Counted from the first letter of the stretch, positions 25,226 through 34,942 are shown. The stretch is 37,824 nt of DNA from an uncultured Clostridia bacterium (GCA_904374385.1 CAJFGA010000014.1:1-37824), one strand, 5' to 3'. Notes: generated from the letters alone by a model not told the origin. A program made the numbers and translations.

Positions 25226-25291
25226 AAAAAGAGGACGTCCTCTTTTTTCCCTTGCATGCAAGGGAAAATCAGAAAAGATTTCTGCTTTTTT
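25226..25291 (+). promoter_or_regulatory. Three consecutive palindromes in the glycan operon leader
   Basis: AAAAAGAGGAC/GTCCTCTTTTT (25226-25247) is followed by CCCTTGCA/TGCAAGGG (25249-25264). Next comes CAGAAA-AGA-TTTCTG with CTTTTTTG (25270-25291). The third has the form of a weak terminator. The leader is about 265 bases, so attenuation is possible. It matches no riboswitch I know. Confidence 0.5.
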
Positions 25292-25343
25292 GTGCATGAA
25301 ACGGTCTGCGAGTGCGAAAAAATATTTATAAGAGGTTTTAGGA

Positions 25344-27968
25344 ATGAAAAGGATTCTCAAAAAACTGTCTGCTGTAGCGGTTGCTGGGATCATGGTGGTT
25401 CCCCTTTGCCTTGGGTTATTCGCCGGCTGCGGTTCGAAAGCGGCATTTTCGGCGTATATCTTTTCCAGCGCAACGGACCAGGCGACCAACCAGACGCTCA
25501 TCAACGCGTGGGCAGATGCGTATGCGGAGGAAAATGGTCTCGAACCTTTTACGGTCGATTTAACTTATGAATCTGATACAAATAGATATTTTGAAAATAT
25601 CGGCAACGATATTGCCGCTGACACGGCTGCGGATATTTTTTATGTATCTCCTAAACAGGTGCGCTCGTATGCGTCTGCTGGTACCGTTCTCGATCTTACT
25701 TCCTATGTAAATTGGGAAAAATACAGTAACGGCAGCGACGTTTGGGACACGGCTTTGGGCGTGTATGCGACAGATTCTTCTTTCAATGTATCGGGCGAGC
25801 ACATTACCTATGACTCATCTTCCGGCACATGGAAAACGGTGAGCGACGGAACGAAGGTCGGTCTGTATGCATTGCCGAAAGATTATTCTTCCTTCGGGCT
25901 TGCCTATAACAAAAATTTCTTTACAACGGCCCTGAAAAATGCTTATACGTCCACTTCGACGGCCGATTACGGCGGGGCAGCCTATTATGTGAATGCCGAC
26001 GGATCCAGAGGGGCCGCGGCGCCGTTCATTTCGATCGGCAGCACCGTGCGTTACTATCCGTTTAACTTCTATAATTATGACTCTTATAGCGAAGCGCTCG
26101 CGGCAAACGATCCGATTGCAAAATTGGCAGACATGAACGACGGGTATGATGTGACCATTCTCGGATGGCCGGGGGATACCTATGATACGGGCCTCACGGA
26201 CGATCCCGCGACGGAATACGATGAGAGCATCGGCTATGTCACTTATACCTATGCCGAATACAGCGCAATGACGTTCGCGGTCTGCTATTATTCGGAAATC
26301 GTCGACAGACAAGACGATGGTACGCACACCCTTATGACATGGCTCAATGACAGCAGCTATTATGTCGGCAATAACTATGTGTACGGGAATGACCAGTATG
26401 AAGGCACTCTCTACCTCACGGCGTGGCTGCTCGGCAACGATGCGGATATCATCAGCGACGATTATAGGTCGGTCGATGCGCGTTACCAGTTTACGGGATA
26501 CAGCAACGACGGCACTGCGCAATATGAGGACACCGGCGCAACGGATGAGGACGGCGATGGGCTGTACGATTCCGATTACGGCATCAACAGCGAAAAATTT
26601 GCGGAAGCATATGCCGCCTTCCTCGCTTACGGTTCTGACTGGAACAATCTTTCCTATTTTTCCGGGAACGATTATGAAAACGCAACGACGCGCGGCGGTT
26701 GGGCCGCCATGTGTTCCGGCCGTATGGTTTTCTATGGCTGCGGCACATGGGATTTGCAATCCTTCAACTCTACAACGATCGACAAGCTGCAGGTCGGTTT
26801 GATGCCTGAACCGGTCAGCGAAAGTTTCTCTCCCTATTCGAGAGTAAAAAATGCGGAATATAACGAACAGGTCTATACAAACAGCGAACGGAATGCAAGC
26901 GGCGATGCGATCGAGAACGGCGCATTGAATGTTTACGCAAACGGGGCGATCGATGCTTCTTCCTCCAATTACAGCGCATGGCTTGCTTATCAACAGGAAA
27001 GGCAGAGCGAATGGTTTGCCCGTCTTGACACGGTAGGATACGGGGTCAATTCAAGGGTCTTGACCAGATATACGGGCGATGACGAATGGAAAATCGCGGC
27101 GATCGCAGATCTATGCGCTTTCCTTACGATGGGTGAAGATGTTCAGCTTGCCTATACCTATTCCGGATCGCAGCTTTCTTCCCTGAAGAGCCAGTGTGAA
27201 GATTATGTTTCCTTCTCGTCAAGCGGTGCTTTTTCGAACATGATCACGCCCGACGGCAATTCTGCCGGCTCGTTGACCGTATCGGCAGACGAACTCTCCA
27301 AGGTCAATGATTATTATGCAGGGCTCACTTATATGGCGGAGGATATCAATCTGTCGGGAACGACCCTTACGGGAGAAGATATTTGGTACTTTGCGGTCGG
27401 GGCCGTCAATATCATGTACGACAGCGTCGCAAACCAAACGGCAGAAGAGTATATCACCGCAAATTTCCCTTCGCTCGTGCCGTACTTGAACACTTATTTC
27501 AAGTCTTTGAATATCAGAAATGATATTACCAGCGGTTCGATGGCATATAAAGCGTTGAACATGGTTAGTTTCGGCGAAGCGGAGCGCAACTTGCAGGTCC
27601 GCATGGCGGCGGGCGTTAACGGCGCAAGCGATTCGTGTACTTTCACATACAGGTCCACATGGATCGATTCGACCTTTACCACCTATAAAGGTTATGCGTT
27701 GATCGCTTACCTCACCGAAAAAGATCCGGGCGGTGCCAGTATCCTGAATACAAGCGCAACGTATAATCCGGAAACGGGCGTTTACTTCGCGGTCGGCAAT
27801 CTTTCTTCGATTACTGTGGGAAGAGCGGATGGCGTTGGCTGGACGGGAACGTTCTATACGCCTACGGCTTACTGCGTTTCGATCGTCAGCTCGGTCCAGC
27901 AAGAGCTTAGAATTGCCGCCGTCGAAGCAGAGTACGATGCGATTCACTCTACCGGCGCAGCCGCGTGA
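25344..27968 (+). CDS. Large ABC-transporter substrate-binding lipoprotein (carbohydrate)
   Basis: The 874-residue protein has a basic N-terminus, a hydrophobic core and lipobox LFAGC with Cys29, so it is membrane anchored outside. The first ~130 residues (SATDQATNQTLINAWADAY, DTAADIFYVSPKQVRSYASAGTVLDLT) match family 1 extracellular sugar-binding proteins. It is roughly twice the usual length, with many Tyr, Asp and Ser. A Ca-loop-like DEDGDGLYDSD lies near residues 400-410. MalF- and MalG-type permeases follow. The substrate is probably an oligosaccharide, given the GH43 enzymes downstream. The ATG is preceded by a weak AGAGG. Confidence 0.85.
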   Translation: MKRILKKLSAVAVAGIMVVPLCLGLFAGCGSKAAFSAYIFSSATDQATNQTLINAWADAYAEENGLEPFTVDLTYESDTNRYFENIGNDIAADTAADIFYVSPKQVRSYASAGTVLDLTSYVNWEKYSNGSDVWDTALGVYATDSSFNVSGEHITYDSSSGTWKTVSDGTKVGLYALPKDYSSFGLAYNKNFFTTALKNAYTSTSTADYGGAAYYVNADGSRGAAAPFISIGSTVRYYPFNFYNYDSYSEALAANDPIAKLADMNDGYDVTILGWPGDTYDTGLTDDPATEYDESIGYVTYTYAEYSAMTFAVCYYSEIVDRQDDGTHTLMTWLNDSSYYVGNNYVYGNDQYEGTLYLTAWLLGNDADIISDDYRSVDARYQFTGYSNDGTAQYEDTGATDEDGDGLYDSDYGINSEKFAEAYAAFLAYGSDWNNLSYFSGNDYENATTRGGWAAMCSGRMVFYGCGTWDLQSFNSTTIDKLQVGLMPEPVSESFSPYSRVKNAEYNEQVYTNSERNASGDAIENGALNVYANGAIDASSSNYSAWLAYQQERQSEWFARLDTVGYGVNSRVLTRYTGDDEWKIAAIADLCAFLTMGEDVQLAYTYSGSQLSSLKSQCEDYVSFSSSGAFSNMITPDGNSAGSLTVSADELSKVNDYYAGLTYMAEDINLSGTTLTGEDIWYFAVGAVNIMYDSVANQTAEEYITANFPSLVPYLNTYFKSLNIRNDITSGSMAYKALNMVSFGEAERNLQVRMAAGVNGASDSCTFTYRSTWIDSTFTTYKGYALIAYLTEKDPGGASILNTSATYNPETGVYFAVGNLSSITVGRADGVGWTGTFYTPTAYCVSIVSSVQQELRIAAVEAEYDAIHSTGAAA

Positions 27969-27992
27969 TAGGCGAAGTGTTTTAATGGGAGA

Positions 27993-28020
27993 GCCGGAAG
28001 GCGGCAACCCGCCTTCCGCT
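27993..28020 (+). other. Intercistronic hairpin between binding protein and permease genes
   Basis: GGAAGGCGG and CCGCCTTCC pair around a short loop with no T tract. Such hairpins often stabilise the upstream message and raise binding-protein levels above those of the permeases. Confidence 0.6.
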
Positions 28021-28096
28021 CCATAGCCTAACCGCATAACAAACTTATGAGGAAGGCCGCGCGGCGCCAAGCCGATAAATATTAGGAGGGAGTTTG

Positions 28097-29122
28097 ATGG
28101 AAGAGCAATCTGTGGCGCAGGAACAAGCCGGTGTACAGGTAGCGGAGGAGATACTCTTTCAACCCAAAAAGAAGCGGATCAATCGGGCCGTCTTGATGGA
28201 AAATCTTTGGGGTTGGTTTTTCGTTTGCTTTCTTGTGATCGGTACAACAGCATTTATTTATTTTGCTTTTGTTTTGTCCGTTTGGATGTCCTTTACTTCC
28301 TATTCGAGCAGTTCAGGAACATCTTTGTGGGAGGCATTGGGGAATATACATTCGGACGGGTGGTATCACTGGTATCAATATATGTTCAGCCCCGAATATT
28401 CTGCGGACGGAACTTTATTGACGGGTACAGGTATCAATCAGCGTTTTTGGACGACCTTATTAAATTCGGTTATCTATATGATCGGTATTCCGATCGGCAT
28501 GGCGATCAGCCTCTTTTTGGCGGTGCTGATGTCTCGGGATATCAAAGGTGCAGGCGTATTCCGCGTTATTTATTATATTCCGACCGTTTCCAGCGTCGTT
28601 TCCATTGCAGTCCTTTGGAACAATTTGTTCGGCGACAGCGGTATCATTGTAGAGCTGTTCGGAACGCGGTTTATCGGTGGATCCACCTGGATGCAAAAGA
28701 TCACGGTCGTTATTATGACGACGTGGAAAGGCCTCGGCGGGTCAGTATTGTTGCTGTGCGCGGGTATGAACGGCGTCAATGCAAGCTATCACGAGGCAGC
28801 CGAAATCGATGGCGCCAATGCGTGGCAGATTTTTTGGCGCATAACGATGCCGCAGCTTTGGCCGACCATTTTTTATTGCATCGTCACGTCGGTAATCGGC
28901 GGGATGCAGATTTTTGCAGAGCCGCAATTGCTTTACGGCAACTATCCGAGCCAAGGAGCGAATTCCGCATCGGTGGATGTTACGCCGTTTGTCGGTTTGA
29001 TTTATGGGTACTACGGTTTAGGCAACTATGCGCTCTCGTCTGCGCTCGGTATCGTTCTTGCGATAATTATTTTCGTTTTAACTCTCATACAATTTGCTTT
29101 GGATAAAAGGAGGGACAGCTGA
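28097..29122 (+). CDS. ABC sugar transporter permease, MalF type
   Basis: This 341-residue membrane protein has about six helices and the conserved cytoplasmic EAA loop EAAEIDGANAWQIFWRITMPQ (near residues 234-254), which docks the ATPase. The soluble N-terminus of about 35 residues is Gln/Glu-rich. AGGAGGGAG precedes the ATG, and an in-frame TTG lies one codon earlier. The last base of its stop is the first base of the next gene's ATG. No ATPase gene follows; a shared MsmX/UgpC-type ATPase elsewhere is expected. Confidence 0.94.
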   Translation: MEEQSVAQEQAGVQVAEEILFQPKKKRINRAVLMENLWGWFFVCFLVIGTTAFIYFAFVLSVWMSFTSYSSSSGTSLWEALGNIHSDGWYHWYQYMFSPEYSADGTLLTGTGINQRFWTTLLNSVIYMIGIPIGMAISLFLAVLMSRDIKGAGVFRVIYYIPTVSSVVSIAVLWNNLFGDSGIIVELFGTRFIGGSTWMQKITVVIMTTWKGLGGSVLLLCAGMNGVNASYHEAAEIDGANAWQIFWRITMPQLWPTIFYCIVTSVIGGMQIFAEPQLLYGNYPSQGANSASVDVTPFVGLIYGYYGLGNYALSSALGIVLAIIIFVLTLIQFALDKRRDS

Positions 29123-30120
29123 TGACTGAGGTTTTTAACCAAAATGTGAAAGCCGAAAGCGCCCCCGAAGAGCCAAAGCGCAATCCTATTGCAAAGGGCT
29201 TGGATACCTTTGCCGGGTGGTTCGGGTTCGGATCAAAATCGAGCAAAACGCGCCGTAAAGTATTTTATGATGTGATCACTTACATCATTCTCGCTTTTTT
29301 TGCCTTTATTATGATCTACCCGTTCTGGTGGATGATCGCTGCCTCGTTTGCCCGCAACAGGGCGAGCATGCTTACTACCGTTTGGTGGCCGTCGGCATTG
29401 GCAACAGAAAACCGCGGAGGTTCTTTCTTCTACCATTACTCCAATATTATGCGCATCATGAGCAATAACGGCTTTAATTACTGGCGCGTGGTGCTCAATA
29501 CGGTCATTTACTCCATTGTCCCCGTCGTGATAGGGTTGATCACTTCCACGATGGCGGCGTTCGCCTTTGCGAAATTGAACTTTAAAGGTAAAAACATCGT
29601 ATTTTTCTATTGCTTAGCCGCAATCATGGTGCCCGGCCCTTCCATCATGATCGCACAGTTCTGCGTATATTCAGAACTCAACTGGACGCAAAACGGTTTA
29701 TCGATGATCATCCCCGGGATGTTCGGCGCGATCATGACGGCTTTCTTTATCCGGCAGTTCCTTTATGGGTTACCCACTTCGATCATCGAAGCGGCCAAGA
29801 TCGACGGCGCCGGATATTGGCGAATCTTTTGGGGGTTTATCATGCCGCTGGCGATGCCTGCAGTCATGGCGCAGGGGATCCTCAGTTTTATCGGTTGCTG
29901 GAACAACTACCTTGGCCCCCTGCTGTTTGTCAGGAATAACGATTGGTATCCTTTGGCACTGGTCGTTTCGCAGATGAATACGGAAGCCGGTGAAGATACA
30001 AACAATGCGCCTTCGGTCATGGCACTTGCCGTATTGGCATTGCTGCCTGTCCTCGTTTTGTTTGCGATTTTCCAAAAGACCATTATCGGCTCGATTATGT
30101 TGACGGGTTCCAAAGAATAA
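29122..30120 (+). CDS. ABC sugar transporter permease, MalG type
   Basis: This 332-residue partner permease has about six helices and the EAA loop EAAKIDGAGYWRIFWGFIMP near residues 228-247. The N-terminus (about 50 residues) is soluble and basic. It overlaps the upstream stop (TGATG), so the pair is translated together. The C-terminal QKTIIGSIMLTGSKE is typical of MalG-type CUT1 permeases. Confidence 0.94.
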   Translation: MTEVFNQNVKAESAPEEPKRNPIAKGLDTFAGWFGFGSKSSKTRRKVFYDVITYIILAFFAFIMIYPFWWMIAASFARNRASMLTTVWWPSALATENRGGSFFYHYSNIMRIMSNNGFNYWRVVLNTVIYSIVPVVIGLITSTMAAFAFAKLNFKGKNIVFFYCLAAIMVPGPSIMIAQFCVYSELNWTQNGLSMIIPGMFGAIMTAFFIRQFLYGLPTSIIEAAKIDGAGYWRIFWGFIMPLAMPAVMAQGILSFIGCWNNYLGPLLFVRNNDWYPLALVVSQMNTEAGEDTNNAPSVMALAVLALLPVLVLFAIFQKTIIGSIMLTGSKE

Positions 30121-30155
30121 AGCTTTTCAATTTGTGCATAATGCAATCATAGGGT

Positions 30156-30193
30156 GGGAGGTTGTTGGTATTAAACAGCCTCCCCTTGTTTTA
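30156..30193 (+). terminator. Terminator after the permease genes
   Basis: GGGAGGTTGTT and AACAGCCTCCC pair with one G-U, followed by CTTGTTTTA. It divides transport genes from the lipoprotein genes. Confidence 0.75.
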
Positions 30194-30274
30194 TGGCAAC
30201 GTTCACCTATGCGGAGCCGGCATTCGGAAAAATGGGCGGCGGATGAAACGGAAAGAGATCTAAAACAAATACAC

Positions 30275-30280
30275 TATAAT
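30275..30280 (+). promoter_or_regulatory. Possible -10 element for the LamG lipoprotein gene
   Basis: TATAAT stands about 45 bases before the start codon. No good -35 is visible at 16-18 bases, so an activator or extended contacts would be needed if it is real. Confidence 0.35.
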
Positions 30281-30325
30281 CAATAAAAACGGGCAATGCC
30301 CGAAAAAAATAGGAAGGAGAAAACA

Positions 30326-33022
30326 ATGAAGAAAAAGACAGTCACATTATTTGCATTGATGCTGACATTGATTTTTTCGTTGTCCGTAGCCGTTATGACG
30401 GCGTGCAGCGATATCAGCGATGATAATGATAATCCTGCCGGAGACGGGTCATATGTCAGCCTTGTCGACGACGATGCGCTTACCGGCAAGCTGTTTGCAA
30501 TGTATACCTTTGAAGATTCGGGCAATACGTTGTCCGCCGTCAACCCCTATACGGGCGCTGCGCTTTCCTCTAATAACGGGGAATATTTGGGCGGCGGCAG
30601 AACGGCTACCCCCCAACAGCAGGGCGAATCTACGACCGTTTTCAATACGGATTCCGCGATCCGCCTCGGCAGTTTTTCCGACGTGATCACGGATGAGTTT
30701 GAAGATTCATGGTTTGTAGACGGAAATGACTACGAAGGGCTTTCCATTTCGTTTTGGGCTTATAATAATGAAACGATCGTCGGCCCGACAACAGAAGACG
30801 GCGAATCCGCCGACTGGTCTAACCTCGCTACGAATGGATATGAATCCATCAACTGGGGCAACTTTACGCATATGACGGCGAGCGAAGGGACGTATGACGC
30901 CGTTTATCCGTCGGCTTCGAATAATTTGTATGTCGGCAGAGGCGCTTATACCGAAGCCTCATATGAAGCGGCGCGCGCCATTTGGGACAATGAGTCTCTC
31001 AGCCATTATATGTCGAGTTATGCTTGCTGGAATGCCGTTGCCGGGAACCGGCAGGATGCAACCGCGACTACGCCCGATAATAGCTATGTCGTGGCCTTGG
31101 CGGAAGCCTATTATCAAACATGGCGGTATATCACGGTGAATATCGATTTGGAAGGGGGCCTCTCTTTCTATGTGAACGGCAGGCTTGCTTTCAATTATAC
31201 TCCGGCAATTTTCAATTCAGGTGCGATCGGCGCCGCCGGCGGATGGGAACAGATTTATGCCGATTTCCTGTTGAGCGCTTTGGGCACCGGCGATATGTAT
31301 ATCGATATGTTCGGCGCGATCACGGGCATTTATGTTGACGATTTGATCGTCGGCAAATCTTTAACGGCGGAAGAGGCCTGCGCATTATATGAAGATCTGT
31401 CCGGCACGACTTGGAACGAAGATGACCTGACGCTCGAATCCTCTGCTTCTACGGAAGAACAGGAACAGAGTGCCGCCATTACGGAATACCTCGCTGAAAT
31501 GTTGGAAGGCGTTACGACCCCTGTCGAGGGCGATAATTGGGGCAACGGAACTTCGGCAACCGATGCGGGCGTTATCAGGGAAGATACCAACGATGACGGC
31601 GTGATCACCGATGCCGTCTATGACGCGCGCGAAGCTTGGCTTGCAGAAGATCACGACCTCGAAGCGGAGTTTATTGAAGTGATCGGCAGCACTTCGCTGG
31701 ATAACAGCTATGCGCCTTCTTCGTCAAATTATTATTATGTTCCCGATGTCAATGAAGACGGAACATTTACGATGACCGTTTCCGGCCTGCTTATGACAAG
31801 CGGTGCCCAAAATTACCATACGGCAGTAATGTCGCTGTATTCGGGCGATGTGGAACAGACGACCCCCAGAATCGACAACTATGTCAACTATGCGGCAGAA
31901 GGGCTTACGGTCGCGAGCAATAATATGAACATCAGCTGGGTAGATACTTCAACGAACGGCGTTTACCTGAATGTCATTCAGCGTTTCGCAAAGTTGGATG
32001 TTATACTCGCTTTTGACGGAACCAATTTAACGCTCACATATAATATTTACTATTATTATGCCGGAGAAGAAGTGACCTTGGAAACGGCAAGCGGAGCGGA
32101 ATTCCAATATACAGCTCCGAAGGACAGCACTACGCTTTTCAATTACATCACATACAATGTGACCGCCGCGAGCGGACTGGACGTGGTGTTGGATTTGAAT
32201 GCGTTGAGCTTGAAACTCGGTTCGGAATGCGCAGCTTTCTTGGTTGAAGAAGTAACCGGCGGCAGCACTTCTGAAACGGCGCCTCAAGTGAGTGAAAATC
32301 CGGCGGCGGATGCTGCTTTGCAGGCACAGGCGCAGCTGACGGCAAAAAGAGAAGAGGCTTTGGCCAACGCTGTTTCGACCGCTCTCGATGGCGGCGAAGC
32401 GGTGGCAACGGTCGGGGCAGAGGATCTGAGCAATACCTACGGCATCGATAGCCGGGCGATCACTCCCTCCGGGGATACTTGGACTGTTACGATTTCCGGT
32501 TATATGCATTCTTCGGCGCTCAACAATTACAGCACGCCCGGCCTGGCGATTTATATCGGAGGAGCCGATAATTTAGTGGGCGTCTTGCGCGGCGATAGGT
32601 ATATCAATGCAGGCAGCGGAAGCAATGCATATGCCGGCGGCGATGCCCGCGTCGCTTGGGCGACGACCGTCAATGGTGACGCTGTGGCGGCTGACGCCGT
32701 TGATTGGGCAGACTGGACAAACGTTTACGCGTATTCCAAATATGACATCACGATTTCCTTTGACGGCTCTGCGCTTACGGTTTCTTTCACGGTAGAGGCG
32801 GTTGACGGCGGCGTGGCGTATCGCGAAGCGGTATCGTATACGGATAATGGAGAAACGAAAGAATATGTTGCAGAGCTTACCCCTTCCGATAATGTTTGGG
32901 TAACGTCGGCGACGATTACAGATGCTGCTACCCTCGCTTTGGCAAGTGATATGTATTTTGCCATCAGCTCGGAAAGCTGCTACTATACAGTAACGGCTTT
33001 GAGCGGAGCAGCGATCGGGTAA
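30326..33022 (+). CDS. Surface lipoprotein with LamG-like domain and two related beta-rich modules
   Basis: The 898-residue protein has lipobox VMTAC (Cys27). Residues about 50-360 look like a LamG/concanavalin-type fold: LSISFWAYNNE, RYITVNIDLEGGLSFYVNGRL, IYVDDLIVGKSLTAEEACALYEDL. DTNDDGVITD near 420 resembles a Ca-binding half dockerin loop. Two modules follow (about 448-645 and 692-898) that share FTMTVSGLLMTSGAQNYHT versus WTVTISGYMHSSALNNYST, later R-D-YxN and a similar end. An Ala/Gln-rich helix (about 660-690) links them. No catalytic motif was recognised; glycan binding is likely. AAGGAG precedes the ATG chosen. Confidence 0.8.
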   Translation: MKKKTVTLFALMLTLIFSLSVAVMTACSDISDDNDNPAGDGSYVSLVDDDALTGKLFAMYTFEDSGNTLSAVNPYTGAALSSNNGEYLGGGRTATPQQQGESTTVFNTDSAIRLGSFSDVITDEFEDSWFVDGNDYEGLSISFWAYNNETIVGPTTEDGESADWSNLATNGYESINWGNFTHMTASEGTYDAVYPSASNNLYVGRGAYTEASYEAARAIWDNESLSHYMSSYACWNAVAGNRQDATATTPDNSYVVALAEAYYQTWRYITVNIDLEGGLSFYVNGRLAFNYTPAIFNSGAIGAAGGWEQIYADFLLSALGTGDMYIDMFGAITGIYVDDLIVGKSLTAEEACALYEDLSGTTWNEDDLTLESSASTEEQEQSAAITEYLAEMLEGVTTPVEGDNWGNGTSATDAGVIREDTNDDGVITDAVYDAREAWLAEDHDLEAEFIEVIGSTSLDNSYAPSSSNYYYVPDVNEDGTFTMTVSGLLMTSGAQNYHTAVMSLYSGDVEQTTPRIDNYVNYAAEGLTVASNNMNISWVDTSTNGVYLNVIQRFAKLDVILAFDGTNLTLTYNIYYYYAGEEVTLETASGAEFQYTAPKDSTTLFNYITYNVTAASGLDVVLDLNALSLKLGSECAAFLVEEVTGGSTSETAPQVSENPAADAALQAQAQLTAKREEALANAVSTALDGGEAVATVGAEDLSNTYGIDSRAITPSGDTWTVTISGYMHSSALNNYSTPGLAIYIGGADNLVGVLRGDRYINAGSGSNAYAGGDARVAWATTVNGDAVAADAVDWADWTNVYAYSKYDITISFDGSALTVSFTVEAVDGGVAYREAVSYTDNGETKEYVAELTPSDNVWVTSATITDAATLALASDMYFAISSESCYYTVTALSGAAIG

Positions 33023-33038
33023 AAAAACAAGCCCTTCA

Positions 33039-33068
33039 AAAGGGGAGAAGGGAAGCCTTCTCCCCTTT
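33039..33068 (+). other. Intercistronic hairpin
   Basis: AAAGGGGAGAAGG and CCTTCTCCCCTTT form a 13-bp perfect stem with loop GAAG. No T tract follows, so partial termination or message protection is more likely than a full stop. Confidence 0.6.
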
Positions 33069-33098
33069 CGTAAAAATAGTAAATTTTAAGAGGTTGAA

Positions 33099-34772
33099 AT
33101 GAAAAGAAAAATATTAAGTTTGCTTTTAGGGCTGATTATGCTGCTGCCGCTTTGCTTAGCGGCGTGCTCCGGCGGGCAAAATGAAGATCCGAACGATAAC
33201 CCTCCGATCGTGACGCCCGGTGATCCCGATGACGGACTATATCCTTCGGATCCGAATTTCGATGCGCTTTCCGGGTTTGATTCAACCGATACATCGCGGT
33301 GGGGCGAGGCGAAGGCTCACGACCCGTCCGTGATCGAAGCGGACGGCAAGTTTTATGTCTTTTCGACGGATAACGACGGCGGGTACGGATATCAAGTTCG
33401 CACATCGGATGATCTGATCCATTGGAGTTTTGTCGGGTTCGCTATCGAAAATTGCGGTACGAGCGTATCGGATGCGAAGTCCACTTACGAGGCAGGCAAC
33501 GGCGGCTTGCAGGAAGTATACGAAATTTTGGTCGAAGATTCCGAGTGGGGCAGAACTTCTTCCGGCACTTATGACCCTAACGGCACATGGACGCTTTGGG
33601 CGCCCGACGTGGTAAAAGGAAGTGACGGTAAATATTGGCTGTACGGCTGCTGGACGGCAGGGTTCGGGCAGGGGCATTCCGTTATCTTTCTCTGCAAGGC
33701 AAATTCCGTTACGGGGCCCTATTCCTTTGATTCCATTTTGCTGTATTCATACGACGGTTGGCCGACGAACTACAGTAATCCCAATGCGATAGATCCGCAA
33801 ATCTACTATGTGGGCGACCGGATGTTTATGGCATATGGCTCGTTTAGCGGCGGTACTTGGACGATCGAACTTGATCCGGAAACAGGATTGCGTGCAGACG
33901 GACTTTCGGGGAACGATTTGCTCCCTGAAGGGAATAAGACGCCGGCGGAGCGCTACGGCGAACGTTTGGTCAACGGTACTGTAACGGAAGGCCCCACGAT
34001 AAATTATCATGAAAACGTCGCGATTTATCCTGACGATGTAGAGTCCATTCGCAATTATGACGAATCGAAGCTGACTTATGAAGACCGCTATTATTTGATG
34101 GGCTCGGCAAACAGTTTAAGTTCGGATTATAATATGCGCAGCTTTGTCGGCACGATCGGAGAAGACGGCTTGCCGGAATTTACTTCCTATTTAGGGGACA
34201 ACGGCAACCGTGTCAGCGGCTCGTTCTCGTGGAAAACCCGCAGAACAGACAGGGATATCAGCTTTGATTTCTTTGCGCCCGGGCATAACGATATGCTTAC
34301 TACGTCCGACGGTAAAAACGTGATCGTGTATCATAACCGCCTTACGCTCGGCTCTGCGGGCAATCACTATCTGTTTGTCAGCTCGTATGCTTTTAACTCT
34401 CGCGGCGATTTGGTGATTAATCCAAACCGCTATGCGGGGGAAACGCTTCGTACGATCGAAACAGAAGAACTTGCGGATAAAGAATTCTATTATGTTTTGG
34501 TTGACAGCAATAACTATGCGGGGCTTGAAAACGGCGGCTATGCACAATCCGGTTTGGTTCTGAATGCCGACAACACCATCTCTCTCAATGACGAAGAAGC
34601 CGGTGTATGGTATTTGTACGGCGATTATTATGTATACATGCAACTGAACGGTACGGAGTATTACGGTGTTGCAATGCCCGCTTGGATCCAAAAGGAAAGC
34701 GCGGGCGGGATCACGATTTCTTTGCTCAGTAAAGACGGTGCCGACACCCTTTATATGAATATCAATTTGTAA
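33099..34772 (+). CDS. Exported GH43 lipoprotein, probable arabinanase
   Basis: This 557-residue protein has lipobox LAAC (Cys23) followed by an Asp/Pro-rich linker. The five-bladed GH43 catalytic domain shows Asp75 in AHDPSVI, Asp232 in NAIDPQIYY and the acid Glu297 in VTEGPTI. WAPDVV and YLMGSANSL are also typical. The C-terminal part has PGHNDML and NRYAGE as in two-domain arabinanases of the Abn2 kind, then a beta domain. It probably cuts arabinan outside the cell, releasing arabino-oligosaccharides; substrate is inferred. It is paralogous to the gene at 34996. Confidence 0.88.
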   Translation: MKRKILSLLLGLIMLLPLCLAACSGGQNEDPNDNPPIVTPGDPDDGLYPSDPNFDALSGFDSTDTSRWGEAKAHDPSVIEADGKFYVFSTDNDGGYGYQVRTSDDLIHWSFVGFAIENCGTSVSDAKSTYEAGNGGLQEVYEILVEDSEWGRTSSGTYDPNGTWTLWAPDVVKGSDGKYWLYGCWTAGFGQGHSVIFLCKANSVTGPYSFDSILLYSYDGWPTNYSNPNAIDPQIYYVGDRMFMAYGSFSGGTWTIELDPETGLRADGLSGNDLLPEGNKTPAERYGERLVNGTVTEGPTINYHENVAIYPDDVESIRNYDESKLTYEDRYYLMGSANSLSSDYNMRSFVGTIGEDGLPEFTSYLGDNGNRVSGSFSWKTRRTDRDISFDFFAPGHNDMLTTSDGKNVIVYHNRLTLGSAGNHYLFVSSYAFNSRGDLVINPNRYAGETLRTIETEELADKEFYYVLVDSNNYAGLENGGYAQSGLVLNADNTISLNDEEAGVWYLYGDYYVYMQLNGTEYYGVAMPAWIQKESAGGITISLLSKDGADTLYMNINL

Positions 34773-34804
34773 TGTGCAAAGAGATTCAACGAAAAATATA
34801 GTCT

Positions 34805-34827
34805 GCCGTGCAGGAGCGCTGCACGGC
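34805..34827 (+). terminator. Hairpin after the exported GH43 gene
   Basis: GCCGTGCAG and CTGCACGGC pair around GAGCG. It is not followed by a clear T tract, so its strength as a terminator is doubtful. Confidence 0.5.
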
Positions 34828-34903
34828 GGATAAATCGTTGCAAAAACGTATCGTTCACCTATGGAATGAGCGGAAAAACTCATAAAAAACGCCGGTCTTT
34901 TGC

Positions 34904-34932
34904 TTGCAACCTGTCGTGCAATGGTGTATAAT
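34904..34932 (+). promoter_or_regulatory. Promoter of the cytoplasmic GH43 gene
   Basis: TTGCAA (34904-34909) and TATAAT (34927-34932) have a 17-base spacer. The start point is expected near 34939. Confidence 0.75.
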
Positions 34933-34942
34933 ACGTTGCGTT

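Noticed and set aside
25042..25299. Possible 85-codon gene in the glycan operon leader
   Set aside because: Its start lies on the -35 element, it crosses three palindromes, and the protein is Phe-rich without a family pattern.
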